Positions 49,881-61,641 of a stretch of 64,000 bases of DNA are shown here, one piece after another. Positions within the stretch are counted from its first letter, which is position 1, and each line of letters begins with the position of its first letter. The translations under genes and the position numbers were made by a program. The notes under the pieces were generated by a model, which did not search any database, was not told where the DNA came from, and saw only the letters and a list, made by a program, of their open reading frames with translations. Origin of the DNA: Rhizophagus irregularis (taxonomy: Eukaryota > Glomeromycota > Glomeromycetes > Glomerales > Glomeraceae); assembly GCF_026210795.1 (NCBI RefSeq), contig NC_089460.1, forward strand, positions 2,442,501 to 2,506,500. The letters run 5' to 3'.

Positions 49881-50379
49881 AATTTAATTATCTAATTATG
49901 GTCAATAATACTCTCATATATGTAATATTTATTTTGTGAATATCACAGCGCAAACTGACGGTTTTGCCTTTTAATATACTCATATTGATAGTCTTTTTTA
50001 CTCATCTTTTTAATTAAATGGCAGAGGAAAAATTTTTTTTTCCTCTTATTAAAACTTGAATCAAACTTGGATGCAGTGATCCCACTACCCGTGAGAATAT
50101 CAAGAAAATTCCCCTTATATACAAATTTTATTTCATATGATTTCACGATCATCTTTTATAAGTATAGAGTTATCTTTAAACGTAATTGGTAACGATTCAA
50201 ACAACAAACAATATCCTTAGTTTCACAAATAAAAATTACATTATCTCCATATGATCTAGCAGGTCGGGCGCGGTTTCTATTCATGCGCGATGCCAATCCC
50301 TACTGTAAACTGTATAGATAATTTCACGTGATCATATAAAAAATCCATCAGAAGTCTGATTTATAACGAAAATTCGCAA

Positions 50380-50860
50380 GAAATTTCCTTCATACTTGCT
50401 TAATTTTAAAGTTCAAAAGTCTGATTAAAAATCACGATCATCAAGAAAAATTCGCGAGAAATTCTTTGATAGAACCTTAATACTAAATTAGCTGAATTAG
50501 AATTAAGCAGTATCAAGGAAAATTCTCGCGAATTTTTCTTGATAACGACTAAAACATACTAAAAAAACTCGTTTTTTTTTTGAATTTGAAATTTTTTTTT
50601 TTGTTCGCAAAAAAAAAAAAAATTTAGTGTAACTGAACGATTTAATTAGATACTGCATAATTTTTAAATTAAAACCTTAATACTAAATTAGCTGAATTAG
50701 AATTAAGCAGTATCAAGGAAAATTCTCGCGAATTTTTCTTAAAAACGTGATTTCAATTTTATTAATCGGGGAATTAAGCACGGTATCACAAAAATTAAGC
50801 AGTATCAAGAAAAATTCTTGCGAATTTTTCTTTAACAATCGTGATTTAGATCTATTAATC
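50380..50860. repeat. Dispersed palindromic units, with an internal duplication
   Basis: Four to five CGCGAATTTTTC palindromes occur here. CCTTAATACTAAATTAGCTG followed by AATTAGAATTAAGCAGTATC is present twice (about 50463 and 50674). Confidence 0.75.
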
Positions 50861-51189
50861 TCGCAAATATTTTGCTATCATTTATTTTCTTTTTTCTTTA
50901 ATATAAATATGGAATTTACAAGTATGGTAGTAAATTTACCGAACTACAGTATTTCATTGGTATGCAAAAAACTTTTATCAATGTTTTCTGGTTGATTATT
51001 TAACGTAAATTAAGACACTAAGTCCATTTTATATGAAATCATAGTACTTTAATTATACCTATAATATATACGCTGATTGCATATTTAAGTATTACTAAGA
51101 TGTTTGATAAAAATCCACATTAATAAATTAAGATTGCAATTATTAAAAATTTTTATGAAAAATTTATTTAATTTTTTTTATTATTTATT

Positions 51190-51500
51190 AGAAGAAAAGT
51201 TTATCATGCCACCCGGCAACCTTAAAACTTTTCAAAAATTCTAAAGTTTTACCTAGTTATGCTACCTAGCTAACCAACCTACTAGGTAAAACTTCAGTTA
51301 TATGAAAAAAAAACCAAAAAATAAAACTTCAAAAATTCTAAAGTTTTACCTAGTTATGCTACCTAGCTTAACCTACTAGGTAAAACTTCAGTTACATGAA
51401 AAAAAAACAAAAAAATAAAACTTCAAAAATTCTAAAGTTTTACCTAGTTATGCTACCTAGCAAACCTACTAGGTAAAACTTCAGTTATATGAAAAAAACA
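51190..51500. repeat. Three ~105-bp tandem repeats with internal palindrome
   Basis: Each unit holds AAAGTTTTACCTAGTTATGC and CTACTAGGTAAAACTTCAGT, so AGTTTTACCTAG/CTAGGTAAAACT can pair within a unit. Confidence 0.85.
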
Positions 51501-51736
51501 AAAAAATTATAAAATCTTTAACCATGTATGTTAAAAAAAAAAATTTTCATTACGACCTTTAATTTAAATAAAAAGAAAAGTTAATAAAAATATTAATAAT
51601 AAAATAAATTGAAAGATATATATATAATCATTAATTACCTTTAATGACCAAAAAATATCGGCAATTTAATTATTATTTATTAATAAAAAAATATATTAAT
51701 ATATTATTAAAATCAAAAAGTATAAATCTAAAAATC

Positions 51737-51964
51737 TTACCTAAAAAAAAAATTTTGAATTAATTGTGTTGGTTGTATATAACCTTCTTTAAACAGAGGT
51801 GGGACCCGATCATTAGTACAATTTCCCGATGTTCCATGGATTGGTCCCCAACACTTTATACAAATATTCTGAAGTTCTTGTACTGTAAAAATTATACTTG
51901 GACAATTTATAAAGCCATGTTCATAATATAGGCGAATATGGTAGGGGTCTTTATAATATTCCAC
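51737..51964 (-). pseudogene. Duplicated 3' part of cargo gene C
   Basis: The frame repeats the C-terminal half of the gene at 52030-52719 (RLYYEHGFINCPSIIFTVQE, CIKCWGPIHGTSGNC). The first zinc-binding cysteine of the first knuckle pair has become Arg (DPYHIRLYY for DPCHICLYY). Flanking intron-like DNA is also duplicated. Confidence 0.7.
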
Positions 51965-52029
51965 TGGTAATAAAAAAAAATATATTAATATATTATTAAA
52001 ATCAAAAAGTATAAATCTAAAAATCTTAC

Positions 52030-52719
52030 CTAAAAAAAAATTTTTGAATTAATTGTGTTGGTTGTAAATAAAAAAAATTTTTGAATTAATTGTGTTGGTT
52101 GTATATAATCTTCTTTAAACGGAGTTGTGACCCGATCATTAGTACAATTTGTCGATGTTCCATGGATTGGTCCCCAACACTTTATACAAATATTCTGAAG
52201 TTCTTGTGCTGTAAAAATTATATTCGGACAATTTCTGAATCCGTGTCCGTAATATAGGCAAATATGGCAGGGGTCTCTATAAAATTCCACTGGTAAAATC
52301 CAGTTGGTTGTCAGACAAATTTTTATATCTTTCGCCGAATAAAGTTGTACTGGTGGTGGAGATGATGATGGCGGAGGCGGAGATGATGATGACGATGACG
52401 GAGATGAAGATGGTGGAGATGATGATGGGGGCAACGATGATAATGATGATAATATTGAAGGTGGTGGTGACGATGATGTAAATGATGTCGGTGGTGATGA
52501 TGATGATATTGACGTTTTTACCATGCATAATAACTCATGTATTGTTTTATCCTGATTACGAGTTAATTTATTTATTGTGTCATTTTGAGTGCGTGTTAAT
52601 TCAACTAAAAAATTTGATAGATTAGTGATGACTCCAAAACTTTTATCGATATTATTGAGTATATCTTTTGTAGTAACGTTATTTTCTATGACTGAAAAAC
52701 TTTCGTTATCTTCAGTCAT
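52030..52719 (-). CDS. Cargo gene C: protein with two CCHC-type zinc knuckles
   Basis: A 229-codon frame begins MTEDNESFSVIENNVTTKDI. Residues ~20-70 are predicted helical or coiled coil, and ~72-125 form a Ser/Pro tract coded by GATGATGG-like repeats. Then come CHICLYYGHGFRNC (C-x2-C-x4-H-x4-C) and CIKCWGPIHGTSTNC (C-x2-C-x4-H-x5-C). Such knuckles bind nucleic acid. The layout resembles a small Gag or a transposase helper, but there is no Gag domain. A splice site near LIQKFF may shorten the C-terminus. No lesion is seen. Confidence 0.6.
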   Translation of the reverse strand: MTEDNESFSVIENNVTTKDILNNIDKSFGVITNLSNFLVELTRTQNDTINKLTRNQDKTIHELLCMVKTSISSSSPPTSFTSSSPPPSILSSLSSLPPSSSPPSSSPSSSSSSPPPPSSSPPPVQLYSAKDIKICLTTNWILPVEFYRDPCHICLYYGHGFRNCPNIIFTAQELQNICIKCWGPIHGTSTNCTNDRVTTPFKEDYIQPTQLIQKFFLFTTNTINSKIFF

Positions 52720-52774
52720 TTTTGTAAAACAGCTTGGTGAATAAAAGAGTACTTAGTGTGAGTAAAAAAAAATT

Positions 52775-52875
52775 TGCGTGAAAAAAAGTATTTAAAAAAA
52801 AAAATTTTGCGCGAAAAAAAGTATTTAAAAAAAAAATTTTGCGCGAAAAAAAGTATTTAAAAAAAAAATTTGCGT
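52775..52875. repeat. Tandem 32-bp repeats upstream of cargo gene C
   Basis: AAATTTTGCGCGAAAAAAAG followed by TATTTAAAA is repeated three to four times immediately 5' of the gene. Confidence 0.75.
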
Positions 52876-53369
52876 ATTTAAATAATGTGTGAAAATTTAC
52901 TTGGTTCTAATACTTAAATAGAAGTTGATCTGCTTATCTTAAGGCTTTTTACTCATTCTGGTATTTAAGCTTTTTGGTAGTAGTTTTTTTAATACTTAAT
53001 TAGAAATCGACCAGCTTATCTTGAGGCTTTTTACTTGTTCTGGTATTTAGATGTTTATTTTTGACTGTAAAACTACCATTCTAATAGGAAAAATTTTTTT
53101 ACTGCATTTCTTACGTTAAATGCTAAATATTTAATAATCTTCATTGCTTAAAAATGGTTTGTAATACCAAAATTACCCAATAAATTGATATTTAAGTTAT
53201 TTAAGTCTACATTTGTTTTACTTTATTAATTTCTCATTCACATAGTAATTTTTAATATTAAATAAGGTAAAACAAAAGTTAATTTACTGGACACCATGTC
53301 AAAATCGTCATACGATTTGCATAATATCGACCATAAACAGTCTGAAATTTAAAAATCACAAGCCATAAA

Positions 53370-53595
53370 TCAAATAAATTGCGTAAAATTGCATAATATA
53401 GCATAGCCTATCTAAGAAATCAGTAGCACATAAATCAAATAAAGTCATATAGGAAAATTAATTGCGTAATATAGCATGCTTTATCTAAGAAATCGATGTA
53501 CTTGTAAATCGAATAAAAATTAAATATAGGAAAATTAATTGCGTAATATAGCATAAAAAGCTATCTAAGAAATCAGTAACACAATATTTATGATC
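53370..53595. repeat. Three direct repeats around GCGTAATATAGCAT
   Basis: AATTGCGTAATATAGCAT and CTATCTAAGAAATCAGTA recur with ~70-bp spacing (about 53379, 53460, 53537). Confidence 0.65.
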
Positions 53596-53749
53596 AAATG
53601 TTAGTATTTACGGATATTATTAATTTTTATGTAGTCATTCTCTTCAAAATGAATTAGAAGAAATTATGATTGAACTAGAATTAATTATTTGATGGTATGT
53701 ACTGTAAATAGTTTGATAAAAATGTATGTATTTTTGGCTATATCTAATT

Positions 53750-53935
53750 ATCCATTAGTTAAAGAAGATAATATAAGACTTTTGTCATTTTTGGGAAATG
53801 AATCTCATGAGTTTATTGATGTATGTGCTATTGACCATTGTGTAGGATTTATTAAAATTAATTAAACTTACTATATAATAGATAAAGAAGAACTAAATAA
53901 TGATTTAGATGAATGGAAAAATTTTTTTTTTTAAA
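53750..53935 (+). pseudogene. Possible C-terminal fragment of a Tnp2-like protein
   Basis: The plus strand reads KEDNIRLLSFLGNESHEFID, CAIDHCVGFIKIN, a stop, then YYIIDKEELNNDLDEW in the same frame. The pattern resembles C-terminal regions of fungal Tnp2-type proteins, but the resemblance is from memory and weak. Confidence 0.3.
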
Positions 53936-54364
53936 ATACATAATATATGAAATAATGATCTAATATAAAATAAAAATTAAATAGAATTCAATACTAAATG
54001 ATTGCTTGAATTAAAAAAAAGAGCGAAAAAAAATATTTATTTATAATATGATCTGACCCTATATCACTATTTTCAAAATAGTGTGAGACTAAAATCGGGT
54101 GAAAAACTGGATGAAAACTGGTATTTAAATATACAGATGATCAAGTATTTTTTTTTAATATGTCAGAGTGGCACAAAGCCAACCAATTCTCCATTATTCC
54201 TCCGTAATTCCATAAAAATTCTGTGATAACATGAAACGATATAACACGGATCAACATTTTTTTTTACATGGGGCTTCTTTAATGAGATTAGATAGATTGG
54301 TTTATATAAATTTATATAATTCTGTGATACTGCTTTAGCTAATTTAGTATTAATTAAGGTTTTA

Positions 54365-54600
54365 ATTTAAAAATTAAGCAGTATCAAGGAAAATTCTCGC
54401 GAATTTTTCTTGATACTGCCTATTTTTAAAGTTTAAAGACCGATTAGTAACGAATTTAAGAAAAATTCTCGCGAATTTTTCTTGATACCGCTTATTTTTA
54501 AAGTTTAAATAAATTGAAATTATGATTTTTTAAGAAAAATTCTCGCGAATTTTTCTTGATACCGCTTATTTTTAAAGTTTAAAGACCGTAAAAAACTAAA
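54365..54600 (+). repeat. Three palindromic units
   Basis: Copies of the CGCGAATTTTTC palindrome with GATACCGCTTATTTTTAAAG and TTTAAAGACCG, in the same orientation as 42190-43000. Confidence 0.8.
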
Positions 54601-56290
54601 TATAGTGCATGTGATATTTAACCTCATTCCTTTTTTACATCAGCTCATGATTTAAACTTATTATAAATAGCAAAGCGTGATACTGTTAAGAATTTGGTCG
54701 ATTTATTATTATACGATTGAGGTTGTGAACGGGATCTCAGCCATCTTTTATGAATCAATTAAATTCAAATCTTTTGACGCCACCAGTTCATTTGATTAGA
54801 TTTTATAAAAATTTGTTTATTATTATTTATTGTATATTTTATGCTGTACATATCCGGATGTAAACTAAAAATATTTAATATTTTAAAATAATAACGGATT
54901 AATTAATTAACAATAATAAAAAATTTAATCAAATTATTTAATTTAATGATCAAGGCTTTTAATAATCAAGGCTTTTTAATGATCAAGGCTTTTTAACGGT
55001 CAAAGCTTTTAATAAACACGGCTTAATTTTAATTAAACATCCTTATTAGATTACAGATTTCTTCTTTTCGATGATACATATGGTACCTTCAGATATTGTT
55101 TTTCGAATGTTAAAGCTAAGAAATCCGGATCTCAGCCCATCATCTATCTAATTAAAAAAATTTTGTCATATTTAGATTACCCGGTATAAATAATTTAAAT
55201 TGTGTAACATTGAAAAGTGTGATATTCTTGCGTTCAATCTATTTCGTAATTATCATATCATAATTAACTAACTACGATAGCCAATCTTTAAACTAATACA
55301 TTTATAGTTAATTAAAATTTTAACTGGATTTTAATACTAACAAAAAAAAAGTATAATTTCTCTTATGCATTTATTTGCGGTCATTTCCACTCTTTTAGTT
55401 ACCACGAACCATTTCTATAATAATAATTTTTACTAAAAAACCGAAACTACCTTTTTAGTCTTTTTTTTATTAATTTTTTATCCCTCTTTTTATCATTATT
55501 GTTTCTTTTGGTTAACTTAACCAAAATTTTTTTATTCTTATTGGATTTTTTTTTTAGGGTTTTTTTTTAATCAGAATTTATCAAAATTTTGGATTTTTTT
55601 TTTAACCCAAAAAATATACCCTGTAAAAAATCTGATCCGTGTTTTATCTTTCCATATTTTTTTCCGTGAATGCATCATTTTAATGGAATTTATAGCTTTA
55701 AATCATGGAAATTTTCATCTCGCTAACACGGATATCCGTGAATGTATCATTTTCACAGAATTTTTACGGAAGACACGGAGAAATAATGGAAATATTCGGA
55801 TAAAAATTTTTTATAGGGATAGTTTATTCTTTTTTTTGGTTTGGGTTAAGACTATAGAACTATGTCCTACGGCTTTTTGTGAGATTTTTTTAGTCAATGA
55901 TATTGTTCTGACTAATAAATTCGTGTGAAAATTTTTTTTTTAGTGAGAATTTTTGATTTAGTGAGAACTTTTTCTGTTTATTGAGATTTTTTTTTCGATT
56001 TAATGAGAATTTTTTTTATGAGATTGATTTTTTCAATATTATTTCCGACTAATAAATTTGTGAAAAATTTTTTTGATATTAACGAATTTTTTTTGTGAGA
56101 TTGTTTATAATTATATAGATATTTTGTATTAAATCAATAATAAATTTTTTGATAAATCTATATAACTAAAAAAACTATATAACTAAAAAAATTTGTCTGA
56201 CGTTTGGACTAGTTTTATTTGATTATATATAGATTGAAATTCGAAGAAAATAGTACCAACAAAACTTTTTTATTAAAAGACCAAAATACA
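54600..56290. other. AT-rich region upstream of the transposase gene
   Basis: It contains short repeats (AATGATCAAGGCTTTTTAA type at 54940-55025; CCGTGAATG-ATCATTTT at 55665 and 55736). No supported gene was found. Confidence 0.45.
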
Positions 56291-56299
56291 TTAATTAGT

Positions 56300-59200
56300 A
56301 TGTCTTTGTGTACGTGTACTCACTGTAAAGCTTTAACAAATGGTATTGGAAAAGAAATTCATAGAACAACAGTAATTCGTCATATGAAAAAAGAACAAGA
56401 GGAGCAAGAACTAGAAAATGCATACCAAAGTCTTCATTCTGAAGAAAATTATTTTGAAGAAAATGAAGAAAATGAAGAAGAAAACTCATATGAAGAACGC
56501 TCATTTCCTATGGAAATATCGGAAATATCTGACAATGAAGAAATTCTTATAGAGGAAGAAAATCTTACTACCTTACGCTAATGATGAGGCTTCTATGGAA
56601 ATTCTCTCCAGTTTTCAAGATGAGGATGAGGAAATTGATGATTACTATCATGAAAGCGATGACTTAAACCATTATGATTCTCAAAGTGAATTAGAGTTTG
56701 ATACCTCTGATGATAAAGAAGGTGAATTTCGAAATAATTATAATAATATTTTAAATTAGTAATTTACCAACTTTTTTTAGATAATACGACTTTTTCTAAT
56801 GAATTGTTCGAAGGATTAAGGCTTTTATATGTGAAATCGAATTTTAATTTTTCTGAAGCAGCATTTAATAATATATATAAAGCCTTCAATAGAAATAAAA
56901 TAAGTTTTAATAAAGTAAAAAGAAAGCTTGGTTCAATAGTAGGAATTGAACCAAAAATATACGATATGTGCGTTAATTCATGTTGTGCATTCGTAGGAGT
57001 TTTAGAAAATGAAACAAAATGTAAATTTTGTAAGGAGGATCGATATTATAGTAATGGTAAAGCGAGAAAAAATCTACCTTTTATTTCTATAATTGAGCGT
57101 TTAAAGCTTCAATTTAAAAACCCTGAAAGATCTAAAGAACTATTATATAGGCACAATTATACTTGTAATAAAGGAGAATTTGCTCATAATAACATAGGTG
57201 ACATCTTTGATGGACAGATTTATCAAGAATTATTAAATGACGAATATTTTCCCGATCCAAGAGACATCGCATTTACTGCTTCTTGCGACGGCTACCAAAT
57301 ATTTCGTCAAAAGACTGATGATTGTTGGGTGTTCCTGTTTCTAAATAATAATTTACCTCAAGAATTAAGAGTAAAGAAAGAAAATTTAATGGTAACTTTA
57401 ATAATCCCGGGGCCAAAACAACCTCAAGATTTTAATTCATTTCTCTATCCATTAATTCAAGAAATGAAATCCTTACAAGGTATATTTTAAATAAATGGTA
57501 CGTAATAAATGTAATATTTATTAATAATATTTTTAATATTTACAGATGGAATCTCTTGTTACGATGGTAACAAAGAGGAACAGTTTACTCTACGTGCTCA
57601 CATTCTGGCTTGGACCGGCGATATCCCTGCCCTTTCAAAGGTTCTATGTTTAACAGGACATAATTCATACTCAGGTTGCAGATTTTGTAATCTTCGAGGG
57701 ACTTTAATGAAACGAATAGACATGTGTATTATCCATTGCAACAAAATATTGATCCTAAACGATTACCAATTCGAACACATGATGAAATACTGAATAGCAC
57801 AAATCAAATAGAACGTCTGGAGGGAGATCGTAGAGAAACTTATATACGTGACTGCGGTTGGTCCAATATTTTAAAATAAAAATAAATTCTTAGTAATTAA
57901 TATTAATATATTTTCTCAATTTTAAAAATTTTTTGTTTAATAAAAAAAATTAGGAATTAAAGGAAAGAGTATTTTATTTGAGTTATCTTCTATAAATTTT
58001 CCACGTTCATTTTCAGTAGATATAATGCACCTTTTTTTCGAAAATGTTGCACCCCATATGTTTCGACATTGGATAGGAAAATTCTATCCAAAAAATAATG
58101 AATGGAACTCAAATGAATATACAATAAGTTCTAAAACATGGGTTGAAATTGGTGAAATCATGGAACGAAGTAGATCTCATATGCCACCTGATATTGGGCG
58201 TCCTCCACGCAATATCGTTAAACATTCAGCTGGGTTTAAAGCTGTAGAGTGGGCTAATTGGATCATTTTATTCTCTTTACCATTACTAAAAGGGCGATTG
58301 CCGCAAAGGTAATAAAAAAAATCAAATTGTTGGCAGATGAAATAATAAAAAGTCTGCTGATAACATTATTTAACTTAAAATAATAGTAACCTCTTAGGAT
58401 GGTCAAGATTTGTTGAAGCTGTCAAGTTATGCATTCAACCTCTAATAGAATTTGAAGAGCTAGATTTAATTCGAAATTTATTAATAGAATTTTACAATCA
58501 TTATGCAAAGTAATTTTCTTATGAAATTTATATATGCCTTTTTCTTTAAACGATATTTTTATTGATCGCGTGAATTTTTTTGTGCAATAGTTCATATGGC
58601 ATTGGAAGAGAAAGATTACCGGCATTTTTAATTTCTTTTCATTATTTATTACATGTAATAGATTCGATTGAAGACTTTGGCCCTTGTCGTGGATTTTGGC
58701 AGTTTCCGATGGAGAGGTTTTGTGGAATGTTAATTCCACTTGTTAGCTCTCGAAAACTACCATATGTGAATTTGTTTAATAATGTGTTGATGCAAGAAAG
58801 ATTTAAGTATCTGCAATTTTTACCAATATATAATGAAAAAGTTTTTTCCAATTTTAAAGAAAAAGAAAAAAAAACATGGCCGGTGCATAGAGTATATTCT
58901 AATGAATTATATGTTCACAAATACGAATTTTATTCACCATTTGTTAATTGTGTATTAACAAAAAATGAAGTCATAAAGTTAAAGCAATGTTATGCAGCTA
59001 TATTTCAAAAGAATACTAGCGAAATTACGGTGATTTTATATTATAACTCACATAATAATATGTATAAGAATATTCTTTTTTAAAAAAAATAATATATAAT
59101 TTTTTTTATATAGAACATTAAAGAAAACTATGCTAAGTATGGAAAACTTCGTACAAAGGATGGTAACATTATATCATCTAAGTGGTGGAAAAAAGAAAAT

Positions 59201-59601
59201 GATAGTAGTCGAAATGATTTTTGCGTCGCTGTAAGAAATAAATATATTAATTATTATTATTGTTTCATTATATATTCAAAATTCAAAATATTAATAAGAT
59301 AATTTTATTATATAGATTAATTTAACTGTTGACTTACAAGAAAGAAATTACCGTGCTCCTCTAAATTTGAAAGAAGAAGAAATTTTTGGACAAATTGAAT
59401 ATTTTATGGTTCATGAATTTCAAAATCAAGAAGCGAATGTTTGCATATATTCGAAAAATCAAAAAATTAGAGAAAAATAGTAGTGTGAATTTAAAATTTT
59501 TTGATAGTTTTGGTCCTTTACAATATGTGGAAGTAATTGGTATTGATAGAAATGTCAGATTTTTTGAAGTACTCCTTGAAAAAAAAAATATTATTATATA
59601 A
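56300..59601 (+). pseudogene. Tnp2-family transposase of the giant element, multi-exon, slightly damaged
   Basis: It starts MSLCTCTHCKALTNG with a zinc-binding start, then an acidic linker where one frame change occurs (about 56575). The main exon (about 56780-57480) has a CKFCKEDRYY finger, DIAFTASCDGYQIFRQ, NNLPQELRVKKENL and IIPGPKQPQDFNSFLYPL. After an intron come AHILAWTGDIPALSKVLC and TGHNSYSGCRFCNLR, then a second frame change (about 57715). The exon from about 57954 holds DIMHLFFENVAPHMFRHW, with the conserved Asp/His block, and later exons include FGPCRGFWQFPMERF and end at 59601. This is nearly the full family length. With two frame changes it is probably inactive, unless one is a missed intron. 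Its DDE core would cut the CCCTATA ends. Confidence 0.82.
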
Positions 59602-59704
59602 TAGATAAATATGAAAATTGGTAATAAAAATCTTTACCTTGAAAATTCATATTATTAATTCTCTAATAAATAAGAAATATTTGCTTAAATTTTTTTTTCT
59701 TTGA

Positions 59705-60240
59705 ATTTACATAAATAAGAAATTCTCGCGAATTTTTCTTAGTGATCGTGATTTTAGTTTACTAATCGGTCTTTAAACTTTAAAAATAAGCAGTATCAAG
59801 AAAAATTCGCGAGGATTTTTCTTGAAATCGTGATTTCAGTTTGCTAATCGGTCTTTAAACTTTAAAATAAGCAGCATCAAGAAAAATTCGCGAGAATTTT
59901 TCTTAAAAAATCGTGATTTCAATTTATTTAAACTTTAAAAATAAGCGGTATCAAGAAAAATTTGCGAGAATTTTTCTTGAAATCGTGATTTCAGTTTGCT
60001 AATCGGTCTTTAAACTTTAAAATAAGCAGCATCAAGAAAATTTTGCGAGAATTTTTCTTAAAAAATCGTGATTTCAATTTATTTAAACTTTAAAAATAAG
60101 CGGTATCAAGAAAAATTTGCGAGAATTTTTCTTGAAATCGTGATTTCAGTTTGCTAATCGGTCTTTAAACTTTAAAATAAGCAGTATCAAGAAAAATTCG
60201 CGAGAATTTTTCTAGAAATCGTGATTTTTAGTTTACCGTA
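59705..60240 (-). repeat. Array of seven palindromic units, right arm of the giant transposon
   Basis: Units have AAAATTCGCGAGAATTTTTC-type cores, preceded by GGTCTTTAAACTTTAAAATA and followed by AAATCGTGATTTCAGTTT. This is the reverse complement of the left array. Three more diverged copies lie at 60375-60640. Confidence 0.85.
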
Positions 60241-60702
60241 TACGGAATTTATTTTTATTTTTTTTTTTTTACCGTATACGAAATTTAATACGGAATTTAT
60301 AAAAACATATATCAAATATATATAAAACGTATCATTTCCATATACAGATTTCTTATAGTTTGAACTTAAAATAAAAATTCAACGATATTAAGGAAAATTC
60401 TCGCGAATTTTTCTTAAATTAAGCAGTAGATCGGTTGAACCTTAAAAAATAAGCAGTATTAAGGAAAATTCTCGTGAATTTTTCTTAAATTAAGTAGTAG
60501 ATGTAGATCGGACTTTGAACATTAAAATTAAGCAGTATTTTGCGCTTTAAAGATTAAATACTATTAAGAAAATTTCGCGCGAATTTTTATTGATGATCGT
60601 AATTTAAATTGGACGTTAAAAATAAGCAGTAATAAGAAAATTTTACTGATCAGGGTTTGTACTTTAAAAAAAATTTATTAAGGAAATTGTCCCGAATTTT
60701 TA

Positions 60703-61156
60703 TTAATGAATGCGATGTGGTATATGACGAAAGATCATATTCATGCCTTCTGAGCGTGTTTTTTCTTTAAAATATTTTTCGGTGACGTATTGTATCTGTT
60801 TAAATATTATGGAATTGAATTTTTTACCATTTTTATATTGGCGTCCATGTAACAAGAAGGGTTTAAGTTGATTCGAAAAATCTTCCTGATTTAAAATACT
60901 ATGCGATAGTCTATTCTATAGTTTCACTTGATTTGGCGTTCGTTCGATATCAAATCGCAATTTGGAATATTCTTTATAATATACCCATTTTGGTGAGTGT
61001 CACTGAGTGATCGTAAGCAATATTAGCAGGATTTTCCATAACCTTCATTTTTTCTGTATGGTATTTTCGTAGTGTGACTTTATAACTGACATCTAACCTA
61101 CTGGACGTGTATTCTTTTAAGTTGGGCGTGGGGTCTACCGTATGTAGGGTTGACAA
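60703..61156 (-). pseudogene. Cargo gene E: small unknown protein, broken
   Basis: Reading from about 61156: VDPTPNLKEYTSSRLDVSYK and ENPANIAYDHSVTLTK, then a frame change to WVYYKEYSKLRFDIERTPNQ. A TAG follows (one step from CAG), then LSHSILNQEDFSNQLKPFLL, YVTEKYFKEKTRSEG and a stop at 60703. It is about 150 residues with no recognised domain. It sits between the right palindrome array and the right end. Confidence 0.4.
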
Positions 61157-61189
61157 CGCCGTATCTAGTATAAAGTTGTAAAGTTAATA

Positions 61190-61568
61190 AAAACAATAAA
61201 AACAAATACAATATCCAGTACAACTATAGAAAATACGTTATAAACGTATGAATTTAACATAGTATACACAGTCTTTATAGAATAATACATTATATACGTA
61301 TGGATTAAATATACCGTATCCTTCATTTATAATATTTTTTGCGAACAGTATACAAAATACTGATATACAGTAGAAATAGTATACGTTTCAAACGTATGAA
61401 TTTAGATACCGTATCACACAGTATGTTTACTGTATACTTTATTGTATTTTTTGCTAAACACATTTTGCGAACAGTATACATTATACTGTTATACAGTATA
61501 TAAAAATACGAACCGTATCAAAGATACATGTATACAGTGTAAAAACCGTATGCATATTTTTTATAGGG
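61190..61568. repeat. Right subterminal zone and terminal inverted repeat of the giant transposon
   Basis: Words such as CGTATGAATTTA, GAACAGTATA and ACCGTAT recur many times. The last ~21 bp (61548-61568) end in TATTTTTTATAGGG, the inverse of the left end, and are followed by the TAT duplication. Confidence 0.8.
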
Positions 61569-61611
61569 TATGCTGAAAAACCTGTTGTAAGTACTGAAAT
61601 TCCTTATTCAT
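61569..61611 (-). pseudogene. gag: First codons of gag, cut off by the giant transposon
   Basis: From the ATG at 61611 the frame reads MNKEFQYLQQVFQH and then meets the TAT duplication. It continues in frame at 40096 with IEDHNQG once the insertion is ignored. An in-frame TGA lies directly before the ATG, supporting it as the start. The leader between the primer binding site and this ATG is only ~30 nt. Confidence 0.8.
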
Positions 61612-61641
61612 TCACAATTACTATTTTTCTTTGGAATCCAT

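Larger units (their letters stand above)
40100..61568. mobile_element. 21,469-bp DNA transposon with CCCTATAAAA termini, CACTA-like
   Basis: The left end CCCTATAAAAAAATATACAT and the complement of the right end CCCTATAAAAAATATGCAT are inverted repeats of ~21 bp. The flanks are TAT on both sides (40097-40099 and 61569-61571), a 3-bp target duplication as in CACTA/EnSpm. Removing the element with one TAT joins gag codons in frame. It encodes a Tnp2-family transposase near the right end and at least four other genes, and it has repeat-rich subterminal zones on both sides. The size is unusual for the superfamily. The combination of matching ends, target duplication and restored gag frame makes the borders firm. 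The CACTA label is an inference from the transposase and the 3-bp duplication. Confidence 0.88.

Noticed and set aside
49943-50152. 69-codon minus frame starting MIVKSYEIKF
   Set aside because: Looks slightly protein-like but is isolated, without exons or recognisable motifs.
55683-55928. 81-codon plus frame MEFIALNHG
   Set aside because: Contains a duplicated non-coding repeat (CCGTGAATG...) and AT-rich hydrophobic filler.
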